A stretch of DNA of 64,000 nt from Amorphoplanes digitatis. GTDB lineage: Bacteria; Actinomycetota; Actinomycetes; Mycobacteriales; Micromonosporaceae. The position numbers were made by a program, and so were the translations under genes. The DNA is taken from positions 8,054,501-8,118,500 of the forward strand of contig NZ_JACHNH010000001.1 in the NCBI RefSeq assembly GCF_014205335.1, read 5' to 3'. Below, in pieces: positions 16,440 through 25,021 of this stretch (positions within the stretch are counted from its first letter, which is position 1; each line of letters opens with the position of its first letter). Under the pieces are notes generated by a model. That model worked only from the letters and a program-made list of their open reading frames with translations, was not told the origin of the DNA and did not search any database.

Positions 16440-18328
16440 GCGGCGGCTCCGTAGATCGCCGCGGCGACGCCGAGCACCAGCGCGCCGGCGAGGACCGCGA
16501 CGGCGGCCCGGGGCAGGGCCGCCCGGTGCGCGTTGGACAGGATCGCGCCGAGGCGGGTGACCGAGGTGCCGGAGCCCTCGACGGCACCGTCGACAACGCG
16601 CTCGTCGAAGCGGCGCACGGCGGTGGCCAGCGCGCGCACCGGGCGTACGACGAGGCGGTCCTGGAGGTCGTCGATCCGGAAGCCGGCGGCGAACAACGGC
16701 CCCAGCCGGCCGAGGGCCTGTGCCGGGTCGACGCCCGGCGCGGTGTGCCACAGCCACCAGGCGCCGCCCGCGCCGAGCGCGAGCAGCAGCAACGGGAGCA
16801 CGACGCCGGCCGCCAGGTGCGGCGCCGGCAGCCCGATCGCGGAGCGGAAGCCGGGCAGGAAGACGGCGAGGCCGAGCAGCGCCGATGGGACGGTGAGCAC
16901 CAGCACCGGCCAGCGGATCAGCCGCGGCGGGTCGTGCGGCGCGTCGGGACCGCGCTCGTAGCGGGCGTCGTCGAAGCCGACCTCCCACTGCTCGGTGCGC
17001 GGGCGGCCGAAGAACGTGCGCAGCAGCAGGCGGGTCGCGTACCAGGCGGTGATCGCGACGCCGAGCAGCCCGGCGACCCAGACCACCCAGCCCACCCAGG
17101 CCGGCGCCGGGCCGTGGCCCGCGGTCGCGGCGTGCTCGGCCGCGACCAGCACGCTCTCCTTGGACCAGAAACCGGCCAGGGGCGGCAGCCCGGCCAGGGC
17201 GCCCAGGCCGATCACGAAGGACCAGAACGTCACCGGCAGGTGCGCGCGCAGGCCGCCCATCCGGGACATCAGGTTGGTGCCGACGGCGTGGATGACGCCG
17301 CCGGCGGCGAGGAAGAGCAGCGCCTTGAAGGCGGCGTGGGTCAGCAGGTGGAACAGGGCCGCGCCGGGCACGCCGATCGCCAGGGCACCGGTCATGTAGC
17401 CGATCTGGGAGACCGTCGACCAGGCCAGGACCCGCTTGAGGTCGTCCTGCGCGGTGGCGCTGAGCGCGCCGAGCAGCAGGGTGATCGCCGCCATGACGCC
17501 GAGCACGGCGAGCGTGGCGGGCGAGCGCGCGAAGAGCGGGAACAGCCGGAAGACCACGTACACGCCCGCGGCGACCATTGTCGCCGCGTGGATCAGCGCG
17601 GAGATCGGCGTCGGGCCGGCCATCGCGTCGGGCAGCCAGGTGTGCAGCGGGAACTGTGCGCTCTTGCCGGCCACCCCGGCCAGGATCAGCAGCAGCGCGA
17701 CGGTCAGGTGCGCGGGCTCGGCGGCGAACACGTCGGTGAGCCGGAAGCTGCCGGCCGAGATGCCGAGCAGGGCGATGCCCAGCAGGAAGCCGACGTCGCC
17801 GACGCGGGTCACCAGGAAGGCCTTGACGGCCGCCCGGGGCGCCTCGGGCAGGCGCCGGTCGTGGCCGATGAGCAGGTACGAGCAGACGCCCATCACCTCC
17901 CAGCCGACCAGCAGCATGATCAGGTCGTTGGCGGCGACGACCGTCAGCATCGCCCCGGTGAAGAGGCTGACCTGGGCCGCGTAGTGCGCGTAGCGCGGGT
18001 CGTCGTGCAGGTAGCCGACCGAGTAGATCTGCACGAGGAGCGCGACGACGGTGACCGCCAGCGCGACGTAGAGCGCGGCCGGGTCCAGCGAGACGCCGAC
18101 GGTGACCGGCAGGTCGCCGAAGCGGACCACTTCCACGCCGAAGTCGACGGTGTCGCCGGCGATGAGCAGGACGACCGTGGCGAGCAGGGCGACGGCGGCG
18201 CCGGCTATGCCCAGCGTCGCGGCAGGCCGCCGCGCCCGGCCGCCGTCGCCGGCGGGCAGCAGGAGGCCGAACAGGCCGAACAGCAAAGGCACGCCGAACA
18301 GCGCCGTACCGAGGACCTCAGCGATCAC
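16436..18328 (-). CDS. nuoL: NADH-quinone oxidoreductase subunit L
   Basis: This 630-residue antiporter-like subunit has the long C-terminal lateral-helix region expected of NuoL. Hallmarks are VSLFTGAMLTVVAANDLIML, VGWEVMGVCSYLLIGH, SAQFPLHTWLPDAMAGPTP, LIHAATMVAAGVY and KRVLAWSTVSQIGYM. GTG 18328 overlaps the nuoK stop by GTGA-type coupling. It is full length and intact, so the proton-pumping arm seems functional even though the electron-input subunits are missing from this locus. Confidence 0.96.
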   Translation of the reverse strand: MIAEVLGTALFGVPLLFGLFGLLLPAGDGGRARRPAATLGIAGAAVALLATVVLLIAGDTVDFGVEVVRFGDLPVTVGVSLDPAALYVALAVTVVALLVQIYSVGYLHDDPRYAHYAAQVSLFTGAMLTVVAANDLIMLLVGWEVMGVCSYLLIGHDRRLPEAPRAAVKAFLVTRVGDVGFLLGIALLGISAGSFRLTDVFAAEPAHLTVALLLILAGVAGKSAQFPLHTWLPDAMAGPTPISALIHAATMVAAGVYVVFRLFPLFARSPATLAVLGVMAAITLLLGALSATAQDDLKRVLAWSTVSQIGYMTGALAIGVPGAALFHLLTHAAFKALLFLAAGGVIHAVGTNLMSRMGGLRAHLPVTFWSFVIGLGALAGLPPLAGFWSKESVLVAAEHAATAGHGPAPAWVGWVVWVAGLLGVAITAWYATRLLLRTFFGRPRTEQWEVGFDDARYERGPDAPHDPPRLIRWPVLVLTVPSALLGLAVFLPGFRSAIGLPAPHLAAGVVLPLLLLALGAGGAWWLWHTAPGVDPAQALGRLGPLFAAGFRIDDLQDRLVVRPVRALATAVRRFDERVVDGAVEGSGTSVTRLGAILSNAHRAALPRAAVAVLAGALVLGVAAAIYGAAA

Positions 18329-18657
18329 CGGGCGGCCTGCCCCTCGGTCTCCGCGTCCAACTGAATCTCGTCGAGCTGCACGGCGTGGCGCATCCGGTAG
18401 TACTGCAACACGATGGCCAGCCCGACGCCCACCTCGGCGGCGGCCAGCACGATCACGAAGAGGGCGAACACGGCGCCGGAGTAGCCAGGGGCGCCCTTGG
18501 CAAGCGAGGCGTCGGCGGTGATGAAGATCAGGCTGACCGCGTTGAGCATCAGCTCGACCGCCATCAGCACCAGGATCGCGTTGCGCCGGCGCAGCACGCC
18601 GTAGACGCCGAGCCCGAAGAGCAGGGCGGCCGTCACGTACGGGATGACCGCGTGCAT
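18325..18657 (-). CDS. nuoK: NADH-quinone oxidoreductase subunit K
   Basis: This 110-residue protein has three membrane helices and the conserved LVLMAVELMLNAVSL segment with the essential helix-2 Glu, followed by VFALFVIVLAAAEVGVGLAI with the second conserved Glu. The C-terminus is slightly longer than in Escherichia coli and ends in an acidic tail. Its start shares one base with the nuoJ stop (TGATG). Confidence 0.95.
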   Translation of the reverse strand: MHAVIPYVTAALLFGLGVYGVLRRRNAILVLMAVELMLNAVSLIFITADASLAKGAPGYSGAVFALFVIVLAAAEVGVGLAIVLQYYRMRHAVQLDEIQLDAETEGQAAR

Positions 18658-19172
18658 CAGTGCTCGTCTCCGTTCCGCGCGCCGATGTCGGGGCGCGACA
18701 GCACGATCGCGCCGACCAGGGCGGCCAGCAACAGGATCGAGAGCACCTCGAACGGCAGCACCCACCGCCCGAAGATCTCGGCGCCCATCCGCTCGGCCGT
18801 GCCCGGCGCGGGCAGTGCGAAGCGCATCCAGCGGAACGCGTCGGCCAGCAGCACCGCGAGGCCGAGACCGACCCCGCCGCCGACGATCCGGGCCGGCCAG
18901 GCCGGCCGGTCGAGGTCCTTCGACGCGCCGATAGGTGCGCGGGTCAGCATGACGGCGAAGAGCAGCAGCACCACGACCGCGCCGACGTAGACGAGCACCT
19001 GCACCCAGGCCACCAGCTCGGCACCGAGGACCAGGTAGATGCCGGCCATCGCGCCCAGGCTGACGACCAGGTAGAGGCCGGCCCGGACCAGGTGGCTGGT
19101 GGTGACAACGGCCGCGCCGGAGCCGACCGCGACGGCTCCGAGCGCCAGCAGCAGCACGTCGGCGACGGTCAC
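18657..19172 (-). CDS. nuoJ: NADH-quinone oxidoreductase subunit J
   Basis: This 171-residue protein has five hydrophobic segments. The NuoJ signature is visible: RAGLYLVVSLGAMAGIYLVL, ELVAWVQVLVYVGAVVVLLL and FAVMLT. The pi-bulge helix region (YVGAVVVLLLF) is intact. GTG 19172 is coupled to the end of nuoI by GTGA overlap. The middle loop (residues 80-105) is hydrophilic, as usual. Confidence 0.95.
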   Translation of the reverse strand: MTVADVLLLALGAVAVGSGAAVVTTSHLVRAGLYLVVSLGAMAGIYLVLGAELVAWVQVLVYVGAVVVLLLFAVMLTRAPIGASKDLDRPAWPARIVGGGVGLGLAVLLADAFRWMRFALPAPGTAERMGAEIFGRWVLPFEVLSILLLAALVGAIVLSRPDIGARNGDEH

Positions 19173-19753
19173 GGTGCCTGCTCCGGGCGTACCGGTGGCC
19201 GGGCGGTCTGTGCGGCGGTGGCCGCGCCCGGTCCGGCGGCCTTGCGCGCGGCGGCGGACTCCTCCTTCGAGGGCTCGCCGAGCACGTCATGCGCGGGCGG
19301 CGGCGGGACGGTACGCATCCAGTCGCCGAGGCGGCTCTTGTCGTGCAGCAGGTCGAGGACGTCGGTCTCCGCGTATTCGAACTCGGGCGTCCAGTGCAGC
19401 GCGTCGAACGGGCAGACCTCGATGCAGATGCCGCAGTACATGCAGAGGGAGAAGTCGATGTCGAACTTGTCGAGCACGTTGCGCTGGCGGGCCCGGGCCG
19501 CGCCGGGCACGACGACCTCTTCCTTGTGCGAATCGATGTAGATGCACCAGTCGGGGCACTCGCGGGCGCAGAGCATGCAGACCGTGCAGTTCTCCTCGAG
19601 CAGGGCGATCACGCCCCGCGAGCGCGGCGGCAGGTCCGGCTCGACGTCGGGGTACTGCTGGGTGATGGTGGGCTTGACCAGCATCTTGAGCGTCACGGCG
19701 AGGCCGTTGATCAGCCCCTTGCCCGGCGTACGCCGCTCACCGCTCTCGCTCAT
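19169..19753 (-). CDS. nuoI: NADH-quinone oxidoreductase subunit I, two 4Fe-4S clusters
   Basis: This 194-residue iron-sulfur subunit carries two complete ferredoxin motifs: CTVCMLCARECP (Cys 56, 59, 62, 66) and CMYCGICIEVCP (Cys 104, 107, 110, 114). These hold clusters N6a and N6b, which pass electrons toward NuoB. An Ala/Pro-rich tail of about 40 residues follows the core. The gene follows nuoH after a 58-base gap, the widest in the nuoC-N run. Confidence 0.95.
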   Translation of the reverse strand: MSESGERRTPGKGLINGLAVTLKMLVKPTITQQYPDVEPDLPPRSRGVIALLEENCTVCMLCARECPDWCIYIDSHKEEVVVPGAARARQRNVLDKFDIDFSLCMYCGICIEVCPFDALHWTPEFEYAETDVLDLLHDKSRLGDWMRTVPPPPAHDVLGEPSKEESAAARKAAGPGAATAAQTARPPVRPEQAP

Positions 19754-19811
19754 AAGGGCCTATCCTGCCCGGTCGCCCTGGCGGAGGCGAGCACACCCTC
19801 GTTCTTACCCC

Positions 19812-20771
19812 TCACGTCGCCACCTTCACCACGGCGGTCAGCACGAGCTGGCCCAGCGCCACCGGCACCAGGACCAGCCAGCACAGCCGCTGGAGCTGGT
19901 CCTCGCGCAGCCGCGGATAGGTGACCCGCAGCCAGATGATCACAAAGGACACGGCGAAGACCTTGACCAGCGTCCAGAGCCAGCCGAGGTGCGCCGGGTC
20001 CGGCCCGTGCCAGCCGCCGAGGAACAGAACCGTGGTCAGCGCCGCGATCACCACGATGCCGACGTACTCGGCGAGCAGGAAGAACGCGAAGCGCAGGCCC
20101 GTGTACTCGGTCAGGTAGCCGAAGACGAGCTCGGAGTCGGCGATCGGCATGTCGAACGGCGGCCGGCGGATCTCCGCCAGGCCGGAGACGAAGAACACCA
20201 GCGCCGCCGGCGCCTGCCAGAGCAGCCACCACGGCGACCAGGCCTCGACGATGCCGGGCAGGCTCAGCGTGCCCGCCGCCATCGCGACGCTGGCCGCCGA
20301 GAGCACCAGCGGCAACTCGTAGCCGAGCAGCTGTGCCGCGCCGCGCAGGCCGCCGAGCAGGCTGTACTTGTTCGCCGAGGCCCAGGCGGACATCAGCACC
20401 GCGACCACGCCGACGCCCAGCACGGCCAGGACGAAGAACAGGCCCATGTCCATGCGCTGGGCGACCAGGCCGCCGGGCCCGATCGGGATGGCCAGCAGCA
20501 CGATCAGGTACGGGAAGAGCGCGACGATCGGGGCCAGCCGGAACACCGTGCGATCGGCGTCGCGCGGGGTGATGTCCTCCTTCTGCACGAACTTGACGCC
20601 GTCGGCGACCAGTTGCGCCCAGCCGTGGAAGGAGCCCGCGTACATCGGGCCGAGCCGGCCCTGCATGTGCGCCATCACCTTGTGCTCCATCTGGCCGACG
20701 ACCAGCGGCAGCACCAGGAACGCGGCGACGACGGCGACCACCCGCACGAGCAGATCGAGCCAGAGCGGCAT
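19812..20771 (-). CDS. nuoH: NADH-quinone oxidoreductase subunit H
   Basis: This 319-residue membrane subunit forms part of the quinone chamber. Signatures include MAHMQGRLGPMYAGSFHGW, LADGVKFVQKEDITP, LPLVLSAASVAMAAGTLSL, and SGLAEIRRPPFDMPIADSEL with the conserved E-x-x-R-x-P-F-D-x-P. ATG 20771 shares a base with the nuoC stop (TGATG). NuoH normally contacts NuoD and NuoB; no nuoD is present in this window. Confidence 0.95.
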   Translation of the reverse strand: MPLWLDLLVRVVAVVAAFLVLPLVVGQMEHKVMAHMQGRLGPMYAGSFHGWAQLVADGVKFVQKEDITPRDADRTVFRLAPIVALFPYLIVLLAIPIGPGGLVAQRMDMGLFFVLAVLGVGVVAVLMSAWASANKYSLLGGLRGAAQLLGYELPLVLSAASVAMAAGTLSLPGIVEAWSPWWLLWQAPAALVFFVSGLAEIRRPPFDMPIADSELVFGYLTEYTGLRFAFFLLAEYVGIVVIAALTTVLFLGGWHGPDPAHLGWLWTLVKVFAVSFVIIWLRVTYPRLREDQLQRLCWLVLVPVALGQLVLTAVVKVAT

Positions 20772-21469
20772 CAGGCGCCCTCTCCGTCCGTCTTCGGCGC
20801 GGGGGGCGCCGGGCGCTCGCGCGGTGCGCGGCGGGCCGGGGTCTCCGGCGGCGGGATCTTGCCCTTCATCGGGCCCCACTCGTTCGGGTCGGGTACGCCC
20901 GGCGGCCGCATCGGTGCCCGCTTGGCCGTGCCCGACTCGGACTCGCCCGGCTCCTTCGCGCCCGGCCACGCCTTGGCGACCCGCGACGCGAGCACGAACT
21001 CCTTGCGCAGCGGATTGCCCTCGAAGCCCGGCGGCAGCAGCAGCGGCCGCAGGCCGGGGTGGCGCTCGAAGTGGATGCCGAACATCTCGTGCGTCTCGCG
21101 CTCGTGCCAGGCGGCACCGGGGAACAGGTCGATCACCGACTCGACCACCGGGTTCTCCCGGTCCAGCCGGGCCCGCACGAGCACGCCGTGGCGGCGGCGG
21201 CTGGACCACAGGTGCGCGACGATCGAGAAGCCCTCGTCCAGCTCGTCGACCGCCGAGAGCCAGTCGAAGAAGTCGCAGCCGAGCGCGCCCGGATCGCGGG
21301 CCGCCTCCAGCGCGGCCCACCAGCGGGCGGCGGGAACGTCCACGACGGCCCGCTCGTGCCCCGGGCCGCCGCCGGAGACACCGGCGGTGATCTCACCCTC
21401 GTCGGGCGCGTCTGGCTCGGCGGCCGTCAGCAGCGCGACCATCCGCTCGCCGACCTCTTCGGGCGTCAT
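20771..21469 (-). CDS. nuoC: NADH-quinone oxidoreductase subunit C
   Basis: This protein of about 232 residues has the NuoC core at about residues 40-185: CDFFDWLSAVDELDEGFSIV, the 30-kDa signature ERETHEMFGIHFERHPGLRP, and FEGNPLRKEF. A Pro/Lys-rich C-terminal tail of about 50 residues is extra. ATG 21469 is preferred because AGGAT lies about eight bases before it. It opens the nuoC-N operon but is not followed by nuoD, the usual partner to which it is often fused. Confidence 0.9.
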   Translation of the reverse strand: MTPEEVGERMVALLTAAEPDAPDEGEITAGVSGGGPGHERAVVDVPAARWWAALEAARDPGALGCDFFDWLSAVDELDEGFSIVAHLWSSRRRHGVLVRARLDRENPVVESVIDLFPGAAWHERETHEMFGIHFERHPGLRPLLLPPGFEGNPLRKEFVLASRVAKAWPGAKEPGESESGTAKRAPMRPPGVPDPNEWGPMKGKIPPPETPARRAPRERPAPPAPKTDGEGA

Positions 21470-21512
21470 GGGGCACATCCTATGGTCACCCGGAGAAGGA
21501 CCCCGGCCGACC

Positions 21513-21540
21513 GCAACCCTTCGATGTTCAGGGGCGTGTT
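21513..21540 (+). promoter_or_regulatory. Candidate ECF-type autoregulatory promoter
   Basis: GCAACC (21513-21518) and CGTGTT (21535-21540) are separated by 16 bases, a layout seen at ECF sigma promoters. The predicted transcription start falls at the GTG at 21547, which would make the sigma-factor mRNA leaderless and self-regulated. This is inferred from the pattern and spacing only. Confidence 0.4.
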
Positions 21541-21546
21541 GTCGCT

Positions 21547-22104
21547 GTGACAATCCAGGCCACAGCCATCAGACCGGAGACGCTCATCGCCGTGCCAGAC
21601 ACCCCAGCGTCGTTCGACGAGCTGTACGCCGCGCACTACGCCGATCTGACCGTGCAGCTCTACGCGTACTTCGGCGACCGGCAGGAGGCGCAGGACATCG
21701 CGCAGGAGGCGTTCTGCCGCGCCCTGGCCCGGTGGCGGACCGTCTCCGGGTACGACGACCCGGTCGCGTGGATCCGCCGGGTCGCCTGGAACCTGGCCGT
21801 CAGCAGGTGGCGCCGCACCCGCACGGCCCTCGGCTTCCTGCGCAAGCAGCGGCTCGCCGAGGCGCAGGTCGCCGGGCCCGGCCCCGAGCGGGTGGCCCTG
21901 GTCGCCGCGCTCGGCACGCTGCCGCCGGCGCAGCGCCGCGCGATGGTGCTGCGCTACCTGGCCGACATGACCATCGCCGAGATCGCCGACCGCGAGGGTG
22001 TCGCCGAGGGCACCGTGAAGTCCTGGCTGCACCGGGCCCGGGCGGCACTCGCCGCCCAGCTTGACCCGACCGACACGACCGCCCAGGAGGCCCGCCGTGC
22101 CTGA
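21547..22104 (+). CDS. ECF-type RNA polymerase sigma-70 factor
   Basis: This 185-residue sigma factor has region 2 at about residues 23-90 (FDELYAAHYADLTVQLYAYF, then DRQEAQDIAQEAFCRALARW) and region 4 at about 118-170 (LGTLPPAQRRAMVLRYLADM, then IAEIADREGVAEGTVKSWLH). It directs transcription of a small regulon in response to an unknown signal. It sits divergently between nuoC and nuoB. GTG 21547 is supported by the ECF-like promoter directly upstream. The next gene overlaps its end by eight bases and is its likely partner. Confidence 0.92.
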   Translation: MTIQATAIRPETLIAVPDTPASFDELYAAHYADLTVQLYAYFGDRQEAQDIAQEAFCRALARWRTVSGYDDPVAWIRRVAWNLAVSRWRRTRTALGFLRKQRLAEAQVAGPGPERVALVAALGTLPPAQRRAMVLRYLADMTIAEIADREGVAEGTVKSWLHRARAALAAQLDPTDTTAQEARRA

Positions 22105-23104
22105 CCAGCTCGAGGCGCTCTTCGCCGACCTGCGCGCCGAGACCCTGCCCCACGTGCGCCCGCCCGGCACGGAGGCCGCCCGGCACACGGTGCGGCGGCG
22201 CCGCACCAGGCGGACGGTCGCCACCGCCGCGGTCGCGCTCACCGTCGCCGGCGGCCTGGCCGCGGCCAACCTGCCGACCGAACGCCAGCGGCCGGTGTCA
22301 CCCGCCGAACGGATGAACGACCTGGTCGACGCCGCGAGGCTGGCGCTGGACGACCAACTGCCGAAGCTGACCGGCCGGCTGGAGACCGGGGCCGTCGAGG
22401 CCGGGGGAAGGCTGGCGTTCGCCGGTGTCACACCGGGCGGCTACACGATGGCGGTGACCTGCGCCGGGCCTGGACTGATCACCATCGACATCGAGCAGGC
22501 GCGCAACGCCGACGAGTCCGCGGTGCTCGGCCGCCGGATCGTCCCCTGCGCCGAGAGTCCGGTCGTCGCGGTCACACCCATCCTGATCACGTTCAAGGGC
22601 CCGGTGCTCGTCTCGGTCGCCGGCAACTGGCAGGCGGCGGGCAACGCCGTATACGCGGTGAAGCTCGGCGACGACGGCCCGTCGGGCGACGACGCCCTCC
22701 ACGACGACGACGCCGCGGCGGCCGACGAGTCGATCCGGAACGCGGACCGGGCGGCGGAGGTGCTCACGTCGGCCGGCGCGACGTCACCGCTGCGGGTGAC
22801 GACCGAGCAGATGCGGACCCGACAGGCCACCGGCTACGCCAGGCCCGGCAATCTCGAGCTCCGGTTCGCCTGCGCCGGGCCGGGCTCGCTGAACCTGACC
22901 GTGGCGGCGGTGCCACCCGGCGGCGTGCCGACCAGCGACCACCAGGCGCTGCTGTCGCTCGATGTCCTGTGCGACCGGAGTCCCTGGCTCACCAAGGAGG
23001 ACGTCCTCTCGCTGCCGGCGGACACCACGCTGATGATCATCGTGGTCCCGGACGGCCCGGCCCGGAACCACGCCGGCTGGGCCTACCAGGTCAGCCCCGC
23101 CTGA
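22097..23104 (+). CDS. Membrane-anchored partner of the ECF sigma factor
   Basis: This 335-residue protein has a short cytoplasmic part (residues 1-40, ending in Arg-rich RRRRTRRT), one membrane segment (about 41-60) and a large extracytoplasmic part with two repeats of a beta-rich unit, each with paired Cys (VTCAGPGLITIDI at the first and FACAGPGSLNLTV at the second). AGGAGG lies six bases before GTG 22097, and the gene overlaps the sigma gene by eight bases. Placement and topology suit a sensor or anti-sigma protein, but no zinc-binding anti-sigma motif (HxxxCxxC) is visible, so that role is inference. Confidence 0.6.
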   Translation: MPDQLEALFADLRAETLPHVRPPGTEAARHTVRRRRTRRTVATAAVALTVAGGLAAANLPTERQRPVSPAERMNDLVDAARLALDDQLPKLTGRLETGAVEAGGRLAFAGVTPGGYTMAVTCAGPGLITIDIEQARNADESAVLGRRIVPCAESPVVAVTPILITFKGPVLVSVAGNWQAAGNAVYAVKLGDDGPSGDDALHDDDAAAADESIRNADRAAEVLTSAGATSPLRVTTEQMRTRQATGYARPGNLELRFACAGPGSLNLTVAAVPPGGVPTSDHQALLSLDVLCDRSPWLTKEDVLSLPADTTLMIIVVPDGPARNHAGWAYQVSPA

Positions 23105-23111
23105 GCCGCCG

Positions 23112-24413
23112 CTACAGGCCCGGGAGCCGACCGTTGCGGAACAGGTCGACGAAGTCCTGGTGGTCCTCCCGGGCCTGGTCGCCGTACCGGTGGGCGAAGT
23201 CGACGAGCAGCGCGACGAAGCCCTTCTCGTCCCGGTCGACCTCGGCGACGATGGCCTCCTCGGTGGAGAAGTCGACAAGGTCGTGGCTGGACTCGTCGTC
23301 GGCGACCGAGTGCATCCGGGCCACCGCGCGGCCCAGGTCGGTGACGACGCCGGCCAGCTCATCGGGCTCGTTGACGTCGGCCCAGTCCAGGTCGGCCGCG
23401 TACGGCGAGACCTCCGCGACGAGCTGGCCGACGCCGCCGAGCTCGGTGTAGCCGAGCCACGGGTCGGCGTGCGCCTGGAGGGCCCGCTGCGACTCGGCGG
23501 TGCGGTGCCCCTGGTGCTTGAAGTAGGAGCGGACCCGCTCGTCGTCGATCCAGCGGGCGACGGCGGGCACCTGCGCTTGCTTCATGTAGATGATCACGTC
23601 GTTCTCGAGCGCCTGGGTGTTGCCCTCGAGCAGCAGGTTGTACGACGGCAGCCCGGCCGAGCCGATGCCGACGCCCTTGCGCAGCTTGATGTCCTTGATG
23701 TTCGTCGACACCGGGGCGCCGTGCTCCGGCAGCGTCGGCAGGTACCGCTGGAAGGCGCCGACGACCGTCGCGGCGGTGGCCTCGTCGACCTCGTACACGC
23801 CGTCGCCGAGCGAGAAGCGCCGCTCGTAGTCGTCGATCGTGGTCTGCCCGGCGAGCAGGTCGACGCGGGTGTTGAGCCGTGCCTCCTGGAGCACCCGGCG
23901 CAGCACGCCGTCGGCGGTGTCCAGGGTGATGGAGCCGATCGCGTCGTCGCCGCCGGCCGCGATCGCCCGCAGCTCGGCCAGGTAACCGTTGGCGAACGCG
24001 GTGACCAGCCCGCTGATCACGTCGTCGGAGAGTGCCTTGCTGTAGCCGATCAGCGCGACGCTCGCGCTGAACCGCTTGAGGTCCCAGATGAACGGGCCGA
24101 CGTAGGCCTCGTCGAAGTCGTTGACGTTGAAGACCAGGACGCCGGACGAGTTCATGTACGTGCCGAAGTTCTCCGCGTGCAGGTCGCCGTGAATCCAGAC
24201 CCGGCTGGTGCGCTCGTCGAGGAAGCTGTCGTCGCGGTAGGCACCGGCCTGGTCGGCGTAGAAGAGCGAGGCGCTGCCCCGGTAGAACGCGAACGGCGAG
24301 GCCGCCATCTTGCGGAACTTGCGCCGGAAGGCCGCCGGGTCCAGCGCCATCAGCTCGCCGAATTCCCTGATCAGCACGTCGATGATGAAATCGGCGCGGT
24401 TCTGGTCGCTCAT
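23112..24413 (-). CDS. DUF2252 family protein
   Basis: This 433-residue protein has the DUF2252 pattern: FYRGSASLFYADQAG, RVWIHGDLHAENFGTYMNSS and VFNVNDFDEAYVGPFIWDLKR. The GDLHxxNF plus DFD pair recalls the catalytic loop and metal-binding Asp of aminoglycoside-phosphotransferase and kinase-like folds, so an ATP-dependent phosphotransfer role is possible. ATG 24413 is the first in-frame start with family similarity. It lies between nuoB and the sigma operon with no obvious link to either. Confidence 0.88.
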   Translation of the reverse strand: MSDQNRADFIIDVLIREFGELMALDPAAFRRKFRKMAASPFAFYRGSASLFYADQAGAYRDDSFLDERTSRVWIHGDLHAENFGTYMNSSGVLVFNVNDFDEAYVGPFIWDLKRFSASVALIGYSKALSDDVISGLVTAFANGYLAELRAIAAGGDDAIGSITLDTADGVLRRVLQEARLNTRVDLLAGQTTIDDYERRFSLGDGVYEVDEATAATVVGAFQRYLPTLPEHGAPVSTNIKDIKLRKGVGIGSAGLPSYNLLLEGNTQALENDVIIYMKQAQVPAVARWIDDERVRSYFKHQGHRTAESQRALQAHADPWLGYTELGGVGQLVAEVSPYAADLDWADVNEPDELAGVVTDLGRAVARMHSVADDESSHDLVDFSTEEAIVAEVDRDEKGFVALLVDFAHRYGDQAREDHQDFVDLFRNGRLPGL

Positions 24414-24444
24414 GGTTCGCAGACTAGTCCTCGCGGTCACGCCC

Positions 24445-25005
24445 TCAGACCGGCGGGCGCACCAGGGGCGCGGTCAGCGAGCCGGCGTCGCGGGGCTCGG
24501 CCGGCGGGCCGGGAATCAGCGGGTCGGGCCGGGACACCCCGCCCAGCCCGGACTGCTCGGCCGCGATCTTCTCCTGGAGGCGCAGGATGCCGTGCAGCAG
24601 CGCCTCGGGCCGCGGCGGGCAGCCGGGCACGTAGACGTCGACGGGTATGAGCTGGTCGACGCCCTTGGTCACCGAGTACGAGTCCCAGTACGGGCCGCCG
24701 CAGTTGGAGCACGAGCCGAACGAGATCACGTACTTGGGCTCGGGCATCTGGTCGTAGAGCCGCTTGATCGCCGGGGCCATCTTGTCGGTGACCGTGCCGG
24801 AGACCACCATCAGGTCGGCCTGGCGCGGGCCGTGCGCGAACGGGATCACCCCGAGCCGCATGAAGTCGTGCCGGCTCATGCTCGTCGCGATGAACTCGAT
24901 CGCGCAGCAGGCCAGGCCGAAGTTGAAAACCCACATCGAGTAGCGGCGTCCCCAGTTCAGCACGAACTTGATGGGTTCCCCGAGCACTCCTGGCAGACCG
25001 GCCAC
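24445..25005 (-). CDS. nuoB: NADH-quinone oxidoreductase subunit B
   Basis: This 186-residue subunit holds the N2 cluster next to the quinone site. All four cluster ligands are visible: tandem Cys33-Cys34 (FGLACCAIEF), Cys99 (SFGSCSNCGG) and Cys129 (YVPGCPPRPEAL). Near-universal segments such as DLMVVSGTVTDKMAPAI and GGPYWDSYSV are intact. GTG 25005 starts the gene. It is separated from nuoC by 3 kb holding the sigma operon and the DUF2252 gene, and no nuoA precedes it. Confidence 0.95.
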   Translation of the reverse strand: MAGLPGVLGEPIKFVLNWGRRYSMWVFNFGLACCAIEFIATSMSRHDFMRLGVIPFAHGPRQADLMVVSGTVTDKMAPAIKRLYDQMPEPKYVISFGSCSNCGGPYWDSYSVTKGVDQLIPVDVYVPGCPPRPEALLHGILRLQEKIAAEQSGLGGVSRPDPLIPGPPAEPRDAGSLTAPLVRPPV

Positions 25006-25021
25006 GCCGTCAACCTACCCC

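Noticed and set aside
16526..18364. Long plus-strand open frame opposite nuoL
   Set aside because: Arg/Gln/Asp/His-rich composition with no family character; nuoL on the other strand is intact.
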